This document shows, in pieces, positions 23,001-35,000 of a DNA stretch of 64,000 bases. The position numbers were made by a program, and so were the translations under genes. The DNA comes from Casuarius casuarius (lineage: Eukaryota > Chordata > Aves > Casuariiformes > Casuariidae). Each line of letters starts with the position of its first letter. Position 1 is the stretch's first letter. The notes beneath the pieces were generated by a model. That model was not told where the DNA came from. It saw only the letters and a list, made by a program, of their open reading frames with translations, and ran no database searches. The stretch spans positions 526,979-590,978 of the forward strand of contig PTFA01000005.1 in assembly GCA_003342895.1 (NCBI GenBank). The letters run 5' to 3'.

Positions 23001-26000
23001 CACCTATATGCCCAACTGCTACATCTGCTTCACACGAACAGGCATGGTTCGGTTTAGGTTTTCCAAGCCTCACCCTCCTCATCCCATGCCAGCCCAGTGC
23101 TCCGAGTGGGTGCTGCTAGAGACATACCGGAAGCAGCTACCCAACGTGACCGAGTTTGACAGCAGGTGAGTGAACAGCAGTTGCAAGCCTGCTGGTACTT
23201 CATAGTAGCATTGCATAGCTGGCAAGATTGTTCTGGTGCACCTTTCCCATCTGCTCGCTGCTCTGGAAGCAGGGTGCTTCATTTAAAGCTATATAGGCAG
23301 AACAAACAAATAATGATATAAGAACATGAAGGATGCAGCATTAAGTACACCGGAATTAGAGACTATCAATATTAAAGTTTCTTATGCACCCTTGCTTTGG
23401 TCCTTTACACAGACAGGTTGAAGACAGTGGTTTGAGCAGTTTTATGCCACCTGCCCCCACCCTCCCTCGGCACCCATACTGGATGCTTCCAGCATAGGAC
23501 AGGGTTGCATGGTGAAGGACCTTGCCTCCTCTATTGAGGTAATCAAAAAAATATGTAGCCAGTAAGGCAGAACATCACAGAACAGGAGGAAGTCAGGTAG
23601 CTAAGCAATTAGGCTCCCCTCCTACAGCAATAAAGTCATTTTTAAAGTCATTGCATTGCCTCAGGGCAGGAAGCTGGACAAACTACTTAAGTTAAAGTTA
23701 TTGTAGTAACAAAAAAATGCAGAAGAACCCCCTCCCCCCATCCAAACACCATCCTTACTTCCTGAGTGCTCACTTTGAAACCCAGCTGGGACTCACCAAG
23801 CTCAAGCACAGGGCACTCATCCCTGGTAGGAAGTTCAGGCACCAGAACTGCAGCTGAACCCCTGCTCCCAGAAGAGGGGCTAGGTCCCAAGCTGGGCACT
23901 GGGACATCAGAGCGAGCTTAGCCCAGAAGCCCTACATGCAGGTCCCATGCCTGGCAGTACATTCCCCTCAATACCTGCCTGCTAGCAGAGCTTCCCTCCA
24001 CACTGGCAGAGCCTCCTATAACTATCTAGCAGGTCTTACTTCAAACTGCTTTCCCCTCCCCAGCATCACCTATTCTTTTCTAGGAGGTCCCTTCTTTGGG
24101 GCTGGCAGCCTTTTATCAGGACCAGGTGTTTGCTGGTCGCCCAGCAGTCACCCAGCATTTAATTACTTACACGTGGGTGGGAAGAGCCTGTCTCTCCCTC
24201 TGGAGGGTGGTGACAGGAGGATGGAACCCTATCTCCCTACCGAGGGGCCACTCGGCCTTTGACAAAGCCCTGCTGAAAAGGCCAGGAGGCAGCGTGTAGT
24301 TCTGTGTTGCGTTTCGGGGGCTGGATGGCATGTGCTAAATAATGCATGAAGGCAGGCACTGAGTAATGAGGACAAAGAGAAATATTGAGTAGCAATTCAT
24401 TCAGAGAGCACCGCTGTCCGCTGAGCTCAGGGAGGCTGGGGTCCTGCGGAAAAAAATAGTATGCGGTGTAATGTAATTAAAGACGGTATCGTGGTGCTGA
24501 CACACAAGGAGAAGGCTGGACTAAGGTCATGCGGTGAACCTAATTATGGCATTTCCTAAGTGAAACTTCTTGGCTTTTACTGTAGCGCTCCTTGGTGAGG
24601 TTGTGTGTATGCGTGCTTTTAAATAGAGACCATTTAACTCTCAGGGAGCTGGTACCCCCTCTTCATGGAGTCTGCCTGGGCTCTGTGCCCTGCAGATCCA
24701 GGAATCAGGTTGGGTTGGGCTAACAAGCTTCTAGATCATTGGGATAGCATTGCCTTCCCTCCCTCATAAATGCAAAGGGGACTTCTGCTCCTGGGTAGGG
24801 CAGAGAGAGCTGACTCTCCCAGGCACCCACTGCTCCTTTGCAGATTCCTTTGGAGCCTGTTCCTTGGTAGATACCTATTTCAAGGATGCCAAAAAACATT
24901 CCTAAACCCTAGATTAGTACCCAGGGATTAGATCAAAATAGGCTGAGACCAAAGTCTGAGCACTTTCAGAATGGATGGAGAAGGTAGTGCCAGGCCCAGG
25001 GCTCCCCATCTTTTCTACACCAAGGCACAGCTGCCCTGATGTGCGATGGAAGAGATAATATCCAGTGAGAAATCACTTATGTACTTCTAAAGAGAAGACT
25101 GGTTTCCCATTATTCCTTTCCATTTCAACTGCGAGTGATGAGGAGAGAAATACCATGGCACCAGCCCTCTTCAATCTCACCAAGAGACCCATAAATAATG
25201 TACAAGAGATTAGATTTTGAAATAGCTTCACTTCCTTAAGGCACAAGTAATCACACTGGGTATTTCAGAACCTTCTTAGGAGCAACCCTTCATTGTATTT
25301 ATTTTTAGTTGCATTTACATAGTGTGATGTCCCTTCCTGGCTGAGACTAGGTGACATGACATCCTACAGAGGAAGGAGGGTGGAGCTTGGCTTGATTCCC
25401 TATGGTCCTGTTTGGGTCCTGAGGCAATATCATCACGTTCCTCTTCTTTTGTAGTATTTATCAACAATGTCTACTAACTGCAAGTCAAAGCAGGACTCCA
25501 TAGTGGTAGGTACTGTACAATACAGGACGCAGACCCTGCTACACAGGTCTCACCAAGGGTGGAAGGGGAAACTGAGGCAGAGACCAACTAAGTGGTTTTC
25601 CTCAGCAAATAAATGTCAGAGCCAAGTACAAAAACCTGGTTCTCTTGCATCCTGGTTGCGCACACTTATTTATTTGAGTATGTTGTATTTTGAGTATTTC
25701 GAAGCTGCAAAGAAGTCATTGTACATAATGTACAGGCACATGAACAACAGCCACATTGAGACGCTTCCCCTCCTGTTTTGATCTAATCCCTGGGTACTAA
25801 TCTAGGGGTTAGGAATGTTTTTTGGCTGTCTGGAAATAGGTCTCTAGCCAGGAATAGGCCCCAATCTGTTCTGCTTCTCAGTTTCTGGAAACTCTCCCAG
25901 TCTCTTGAACATGTGCATCCCAGGCTACCTCTTCCCTACACTCTTCTTTGCCCTTGAGCACTGACAAGCTGAGAGAAAGCAGATGTCAGAGGAATGAACG

Positions 26001-29000
26001 GATGGATAGTTGGGTGGTTTCAAGAAAGTATCAGGGGAATATGGCAGTAGGGAAGGGTTCTCATGCAAGATAGCGTGGCTCAGCAAACGTGAAGGGAACA
26101 ATGAGACTGTTTTCCTAGAGGATGCACCTCCTTCACCTTACTGCATTCCTGATCACCAAGGGCAGAGGGAGTGAGATATGTACCATTTCATTTTTGTTGT
26201 TTGTATTTTTCTATTTTTATGTGTGTGTGTGTTTACGCTGAAAGTAAGTCTTTTTGTTTATTTGCCTCAAAAGAAGCTTTTATCATTCATATTCAAAACG
26301 CAAGTCCTATGGGCCAAGACCCTGGAGTATTCTGTTACTGCTAAACCTCCAAAATGATGCTGTCACAAGAGTCAAGAGACTGTGGGCTCAGAGAAAGAGA
26401 AAGGAAAAGAATTTTGCTCTGACAGTTAAAAAGACTTCCTCACTTATTTACTATACAATTAATCATGCTATAGGAGAGTGCCATGTTTTTCCTTGAGATG
26501 CAACATAATTGCCACCGTTAGTAAAGTGAGAGCTCACAATAACTGTGCTGCGAGATATTTAGGGAAACAGCATTGACATAACCTCCCCCCAGTAGCCCAA
26601 GGATTAAGGTCGTGCCCAGCAGTTTGGCTCCCGTGGCCCAGTGGAGCTCTCTGTCATACAGATGAAGTCATCTGTGAGGGAGCTGACACAGAGGCCAGGC
26701 CTAGGCAGTGGAGAGAATTCTCCTGGGTGCTAATGACTGCCCAGACCTCCAGCACCTTCCCCTTCACGTCCTCTGACTCGCCCTAGAAAAAAAAAAAAAA
26801 AAAAAAAAAATCCACTACAGAAACAAAACACTCTACTCCCTCCACAAGTCTCCCCTTGGGGAGAAGAGAGGAAGAGAGAGAACGAATGAACCACATGTGA
26901 CAGATGTTAGTCACACTATTTAATGCACCACTAGAAGACATTCAGATACTATGGTGAGGAGAGTGGTATAATTACCCATGTAGAATAGAAAAGAAGCAGG
27001 AAAAAAAAAAACCACCTTTAAAAAACAGGAAAAAGCAACCTTTCACTCTGGTATTGTATAGCACAAGGAAACAAAGCAATTAGAAAAGAAAAACCCAGGA
27101 AAAAAAGAAAGCAAAAACATGGTCGAAAATAAATAATCCTTAGCTGGTCATTCTAGTTGTGCCCCTTTGGGCATATGCATTGCAATAACATTGTTCACTG
27201 CATATATGATATGACATGGAAAGCTATTTGTAGTCTGCACCTGATCACTGAGTAAGTTCCATTCCAGAAAATAAGCAAAAATATATTTATGAAGCTTTGC
27301 TTCATCTGCATCAACTACTCCTGGTACAAAATTATCAGCTTGGACCCTTAAGAGATTATTCTGTTATCAAGCATGAATCACTGTTACCTAATAAATCCTC
27401 ACAGTTCTAAGGATCAATAATCAGTCTCAAAGGAAAGGGGATCATAAAAAACATTATATGATTTATGTGCTTTTACTAGCAGGGTGGTGTGGGGATTTAT
27501 TGCTGTATCTAGCCCAAGAGCACAGGCTAAGTAAACAACCCCAAGTTTGCCCATCTAGATTTAAAAATAAGGAGCGGAGCACTAAGTGCTCTTTGTTGAA
27601 GGAGCCTGTTCTCATGGACGATGGGGAAAAATAGTTGGATCCCAAGTAACTCTTGGACCTTATTTAAAATGACGCTCTACATAGTGGCAAGAATAGGCTT
27701 GCGAGGTCTTTTGATCCACGTGGAGGTTTTTCCCGCAGTGTTTCCAGTGCTAAAGGGAGAAACGCCCTGGTCGCCCTGCCGCTCCAGGCCGGCGATCTGT
27801 GCTGCTGTGCGGGGACTGCGAGGAGCCCCTGCGGCCGGGTCCAGGCAGGAGCGTGGGAGCAAGGCCAGGCAAGGAAGGGAGCAGAAAAGTTGGTTTGAAC
27901 GGGACCGCTGTGCGTGTTTTCCCAGAGGCTTGGCTGCATAGCCCAAGCTCTTCCCACACAAAATCTTCTCTCCCCTCCCTGCCGAGCTGGCGCACACCCG
28001 CTCCGCTTGAGGCCAGTCTCCGACTGTGCTCTGTCAGTCAGATAAGCTCTTTAAAGATGCCCCTGGCTCTTGCATTCCTGGTTTCTAGGGTGATGCTACA
28101 ATGTCACTCCTCAGTGCTCCCCCGAACATGTCTGAAATGCCAAACGCCACTGCAGGCCGCAGTACAAAATACTACACATGTGCCTCCCTGGTTATGGTTC
28201 AGTTCCTTTCCATTTTGTTGCATTGTTTACTGAATAGTATCTGGGGTTGCCCAGTGTTGTGTGATAATGGACCGAAAGGCCCTATTGTAATGCGCAAGAG
28301 GGCAGAGCTAAAGTTGCTGTGGAAACCTTAACTCTGAATTTCCTGACTGTTGTGCATTTAAAATCTCATCCTTAATGTGGTACAAATGTCTCTGCTTATA
28401 TACAGCTTAGTCTCTAAAATTGTTCCTAGCAAACAAATTAACAGAGCAAAGAAGAAATGAAACTACAACCACTGGAAGAGGATCCCTGGAGAGCCAAAGA
28501 GCAGCCAGCACACAGATGCTGAGGGAACAGCTCTGTTTTATGCTCTGAACGGAGGGACTCCAAAGGGGTGTCTCTAACCAGGATGTCTTAGTTTATAAGT
28601 TTGGACCAGATCACACTTTAGATCTGTAGGAGGGAGATCTTTAATTCCATCCATGGAAGCGTCTTGGAACAAGATAATACGAGCACAAATCAAACCCACA
28701 TCACCTATATAACAGAGCAGAGTACTGTGGTAGGATGAAGGGCAAGACATCAAATATGAAACATTATTAAAGATCAGTAGCAGTTATCAAAGGGAAACCA
28801 TATACTTGGATGAAAGATGAAGCATGGCCAAAGGTATTTCTATCTGAACCTGCATAGCCTCTGAGACTAGATAAACATCAGGCCTACTAGGATTGGTAAG
28901 ACCATGAGCCTCAAGCACCCTTCTGTGTAACTAACTCTGATGGCTTTAGTTTGTCCACCCAGGAATGAAGTTAATCGCTCCCTGCATTGCCATTTAGACT

Positions 29001-32000
29001 TTGCCCTCCAGCCTGAGAAATTTCTTATAAAATCTTTTTCAGGTGGCCAACTGAAAAAGTGAGAAGACCTATGGCCAGAGGAAAAGTTTCACACAGAATG
29101 AAAGCCATAAGTTTTCCCACAGGCAGACTTTCACACTGTCCTAAATGCAAACACTCACCTACAGCTACACCCACAACTCAACAATAATGCAATTACTGGT
29201 TCCCTCAAGCTCTACTTGATAAAACAACCTACTGCCTCTCTAGATTTCTTAAAGAGGCTTATATTCCAGCAGAGTCTATGAAGGAAATAAATACATTGCA
29301 ATCCCAGTAAGAGAAAGGCAGGACCCACAATTCTTATCAGTTGTTTCCCAGCAGACAAATCTGAAAAAGTTATCAGCATGGCACAAGCTTTCATTTAATA
29401 GGCAGGGTTGCAGCTTTGTTTCACTAGGGGGAAAAAGGATTTCTGATTCACAGTCATTTTGCCTCTGCTTATTTTAGATGACACATTTTGATGACACAAA
29501 AGTACCAGGGCAAGTTACAGGTTTAGTAAGCAGGCTGGTGGTGACCCAGTACTCCTGTGTCTCCTGGAGACTCTACCTGCTTTTAGGTGGTAAACAGAGG
29601 TGCTGATGTGATAACTTTCTGCATGCATTTAAAATGTTTGGGAAAAGATGTTGTCTGCAGGAGTAAGGTATTAGGTTATTCTTGGGTTAAGAATCCTCCT
29701 GGGTAGCAGAGTGCAATTCTTATGGTATAAAGTCCTCATACTTGCTTTTGTAACTTATATTACTCTTCGAGTTTTTCCTCTCAAAAAAGAAGAGGCGGGT
29801 ACTTTGCACATCTAGTCCTAAGTTGCATGGAGCTTAATGTGTAAACTATGACTTTTTACCTGTCAGAGGGCACAGCTATTAGCTGTACCAACCATTAAAT
29901 ATAAATATATTAGAATATATAATATTAAAGTAAATATAGAGTAAATATAGGTGGTAGAAAACCTATCTGAATGCTTCATAGTTGCACCAGTTGTATAATA
30001 CACCTGCTTGTATAATAGCGCCAACAGGCTCCAAGTTATGTATTGAGCCCCCGTTGCTGTAGGATTTGCTTTTCACCTCTTCTTGGTCCTCCCCCAACAT
30101 GTATGCCTTCTTCAGCACAGTTGGGCAGTGCTGCCTTACTTCATCTGAGAGGACATGGATGGGAGACTGTCGTTTCTGCAAAGCTTGGTCTCTGATAATA
30201 AAACTCACACCTATCTTGGAGAAATCCTATTTCGTCCTGTAGAAGTCACCCGAGTTGCCAGCTGGTGCCTTTTGGATACTGAAAGTCAGTTGACTTGTTT
30301 GTTCTTCTGATTCTTCCTCTTTCCTTCACCCTTTTCTATAGCTTACTGAGAAACTTGACCCTGGTGACGGATGCCCCTGAGCTGGCCTACCCTTCTGAGA
30401 CTTACATTTGGAGAAGATTTGAAGAAGCCTTTCGCATTGCCTCTGGTCTTATCTGCTATGCACCTGTGTTCAAGGCCTATTTCTACCAGGGGCTGCTGGA
30501 ACTCTATGAGGATAACATACAGTATGTCGAGATAAGAGCTCTCCTGCCTGCGGTACATATTTTTTGGCTTCTCTAGTACTCTTTTAAATCCTTGTTTCTC
30601 CATAACTTTTCTCAAGCCCTATCTTGAATTTAGTTTTTGGATGTTTGCATACCTGGCCTTGTAAGGATGCTGGAAAAGCTTTCTCATATTCAAAGGTCTT
30701 TGTTGGAGATTTGCATACTCAGGGGCTTGAAAATGAGAGGTACTTTGTTCTTAATGATTAAGGAAGATACCTACTGTGGCAACACTGCAAAACTGTGTTG
30801 TAGACTCTGAACTGGAACTGCGTATAATATTCCTGGTTGGGAAGATATTTAGGATTTGTCTGCACCAGAATCACCTGTTCTGCTGTAGCTATTCTGGAAT
30901 AATTTCCCATCTTTTAATATTTACATTATTTTAAATCTACAGCTTATTTCAGAATGACTTCTCTGAATAGACTAGAATACTAACTGGCAAAGCACTGTCT
31001 TCCAGAGAGTGCAGACAGCCTAAAATGTTAGCTCTGTGAGGTATGAACTGCTCCTTTCATTGCCATTAACACTAAAATCTGTTGGTAGTAATTTGGACAT
31101 TTCTCCCTGCACATCACCTAGAGCCAGAGAGACTATCCTACAATCCCACACTGCCTCTGATACCATCCCAAGTGCCAGCAGACTCCACTCCCATCTTATA
31201 GCTACGACAATTGCCACTTCTCTTTGACAGTTTCTACTATTCTACTATTCTATTGCAGGCATACATTTTCCATACAGTCCTCCACAACAAACTCAAAGCA
31301 GGAGATTGTGGGGGTGGGAGCTTTGCAAGAGAGGCAAATTCCTTATCAAAATAAACAAACTGGGGCCATCACTCCTAATTACACCATTCGTTTCCATGTT
31401 CTAAACAATCCATTAAAACAGGAATGAAATTGCTACGCGACGTCCATTTGGCAGCACCCAAGGGACACGGCAGCTGAGCGCCTTGTGTTGGAAGGCAGGT
31501 CNTGGCTCACTGTGGGGAACACAGCATCCAGAGGACAGAGCAGCCATGCTAATGTCTCACCGTTAGTCTGACTCCAGAACATGTCTGTCAGCAACTTACT
31601 TAAATCATTGCCCTTGTGTGAAATGGCTGGCAGGCTCAGGCCAGCTGCAGATGACTGTCTGCAACCCAGCAACCATCGGTGCTGCCGGGGAGTCCTCCAG
31701 AGCCACCCCATCGGCAGGCAGGCAGGCACTGTTACAAATTTGGAGGCTGAGCTAGCTTTGTCAGTGCCTCTACATCAACAGCTGGGGAGCGGGCTGCCTA
31801 ACCTTGCCCTGTTGTGGCTCAGGCTGGCCCCACAGAGAAACAGGGCTGTGGTGCTCAGGGCTGCAGGCTGGCACGCTTTATCATGCCTGAAATGAGAATG
31901 GTGTATTAAGGAAAAAAAAAAAAAGGAAGAAAACCACAGAGCTTATATGCATCTTACTTTGTTGGGAGCTGGTCACAAGCCAGTTCTCCTGAACCAGCTC

Positions 32001-35000
32001 GGTCGCCATCTGTCTTTGGGGTACCTGGAAAGAGCAAACAATAGCAATGTCAAAATTCCTGTGCTGTGAGACAGCGCGAGTGCTGGCATGCCCCCAGGTC
32101 ACAGAGGTTTCTGGGCCAAGAATATCTGCGATGAAATGAGTGTGTGGGCCTGACTGGAAAATACCCTGCATTTACCGGCAGCCATTAGACATGGTTGTAA
32201 TGTCTTCCAAAGGGAGGCTTGGCACAGGAGATTTGCTTCCTATCCAGGCCCTAATGCTGGCTCCAGGCATGGGAGGCTCCAGAGCCCCCGGCTTGTTCAC
32301 ACCTAGAGCTCAGCGTGCCACAAGGTATGCGCAGGCAGGCTGCCTGCAGCCAGGGTAGCGCTGCAAGGGCTCTGAGGCACTCAGGGCTCCTGGCCTTTGT
32401 GAGCAGTGCAGGCAGGGAAAAGCCGATCAGGCCAAACTGGAGATGAGAGGGAAGAAAAACACTTCAGCGTAAAAGTCAAGGTGAGCAGGATGTGATGGGA
32501 ACGGTGAGATATCTGTGCACCTAGACATCCTCTGCAAGGCTTGGGTAGTGGCACTGACACTGTGAAAAAGCTGGCCTTGCAGCAAAGCATGCCGGAAGCG
32601 GTCACTGAAGACAAGTAAATGAAAGTCAGGATTTAGTGGGAAACGGCAAACATTGCAGAAAAGCCCCCCCAAACCCAGCTGTGTTTGCAAATTCAGCTGT
32701 GTAAAGTCTCAGATTCCTGTGAACTGCAGTAGTGGAAAATTCCCTTTGATAATCTGCAACCACCCCGTGGCTGCTGGGAAGGCCACACGGGGCACAGGGG
32801 CTTAGTGACTGCCATGAATGCAAGGGAGCAGCACCAGTGGGAAAATAAGAAGGTGGAGTGAACCAGTTTATGAGTGGAGGAGAAGAGAAGAGTGAAAGAG
32901 AAAAGAAAGGAAAGAAGGAAAAGAAGAGAATGGATTGAGTGATTTCAGCCTCCATTGGTTATAAGCTCCAGGCAGTGCCTTTGAGGATTAGTAGCAATTG
33001 GGGCATGTAGGGTCCACACTCCTGCTGAAATCAGGCCAAAAGCCCTGCGCATAGCCCTAGTAGTGAGGAACTCGCAAAGTAAGTTGATGAGACAGAGAAT
33101 GCAAAAAGGATTATTTTTCCCAGTTTGCAGCCAGAGAACTGGGAAGCTGTGGACGGATTAAATGACCTACTCAAGGTCATGGAGCAAACCCCAGGCAGAG
33201 GGGAGCTGAAGTCCGGCCCAGCTGGTAGCTTATGGAGCCCAGCCCTTGCATGCTTTGGACCTGCCTTTGCTGCCAGACTGCCACCGCAAGGCACAGAGTA
33301 TGTATGATCAGCCAGACGGCTGGACAAATGCTCCAGCATTTGATACATATATGAGTCAGAGGTCATGGTCTCCTCAGGATACCCAAGGGCACTGCTTGCC
33401 ATGTCTGAACATGGAGAAACTTGTTTCTTGTATCATATAGTAGGGAGGAAGACTACTCCTCAGGTCTTGCCAGCCAGTAAAGGCTTCAAAAAGAAAATAT
33501 TCTGAAGTTTTAACTGCTTTTTTTCTGCCCCGTTGCCAGGACTGCAGCAGATTGCTTCTCTGAGAGTTTTCTTCAGTTCATTTCTCCCTCCCTCTAACAA
33601 AACACCATTCCTAACTCCTCTTTGCCATGTACTTCTTCATCCTACAGGTGTACGAACTGGATGGCACTCGACACAATAAGTCCTGGTCCATGGCAACGTA
33701 TCAGGAAGTAACCAAGCAATTTGTGAAAGACCACCCTGACTTTGTTGGAGCAAAGATTATATTTACAGCACACAGGTAGAGGCTGAGCATGGCTAAGAGC
33801 GACGGGGCATAACTGGCTACGTTACAGTGGAGGCAGCGGTGGGGAGGAGAGCGGCCCGGGCAGCGTGAGGAGAAGCAATGCTTTCTGAGTGATAGGCTGG
33901 AAGTGCTACAGTTTGTTAGCAATGCCTGCCTGGGTTGTCAGACCTCGGGTACTGACTCTTGAAGCATTTCCTGGCACTCATAGGAGGCTGAGGATGAGAA
34001 ATCATCTCTACAAGCCTGTGTACGTGCAGAACAACCAGGTTTAGCTAATGGTGTGTGCCTGGAGAGGCAAGTGTCTGTGAGTGCCTGGGCGCAGGAATGA
34101 GCAAGGGGAAGGCTGCTTGCGTGTGTACGTGTCCAAGCTGCGTGTCCTCTCCTCCTGTGCCTGGACATACTCTCCCTCTTTGGAAGTTGAAGCAGCGACA
34201 GAAGTGCCTGAGTTTGGGCACTCTGTATTGCAAAGGTCCTTGTGGGACTCCGCAAATCCTATTCTCCGGGCAGCCTTTGTATGGTATGTTCATGCTGCTG
34301 TTTGCAGGCAGACACAAGGCTGTTCTCCAACTCAGCCGGATGCCATGAAGTCATGTGAGGTGATCCTGAGCAAATATAACATACCTCTCAGCAGCACTTA
34401 CTTGCTCCGGCTCTGCATGACGTGGTTTCCAGTTCAGAGCTGGCTCGCCTCTGGCCAGCCTAGATATGGACAGAGTGAGCTTGTGTCTGTCTGCAAAATG
34501 CAATAGGGCTGGAAGAAACCTAACTTTAAAACTCTGTTTAAACACAACTGTTCTCCCACCTCCCAGCAAAATAGTAGAGAGGGGGAAAAAATATTTAAAC
34601 ATTTTCTTTTCATGCTGTTCTGTTCTCTACTTGGTATATGGGAAAGCCAGTGAATCTTAGACAAGCGTGCCTCACCTCAAGTGACTGTATAGTCTAGTAT
34701 GCAGGAGTTTGCTTTCATAATATCATTTTTCTACTGCTGTTACTCTGGAGACCTGAAGCTGGTTGCTAGATTTGGGAGGACCTTGCATTTTGGAAATACC
34801 CCTGAGGGCCCCGGTTCACAATTCAAACCCAAAGGCAGGCCCATGGAAATGAGCCTCTGCACTGCTCTCTCTCTCTTGCTGTTTAGGATGCTGAATGTTT
34901 CCCAGATTAAAGATGCCATCATCACTGCCATGGCACTCAGAGCCCGCTTCCCAGACTTCCTGGCAGGCTTTGACCTGGTAACTATTTCTTCCACGACTTT

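Larger units (their letters stand above)
23166..30341 (+). other. ADA2 intron 3 (largest intron)
   Basis: 7.2 kb, GT-AG. Holds the long inverted repeat (24841-24942 with 25772-25868), a CR1-like remnant between its arms, an A24 run, an AT-rich non-repetitive segment at 27.1-27.5 kb and a CpG-richer segment at 27.68-28.01 kb. No protein-coding exon recognised. Confidence 0.85.

Noticed and set aside
26787..26810. A24 run as the tail of a processed pseudogene
   Set aside because: No polyadenylation signal, no upstream gene-like sequence and no evident target-site duplication.
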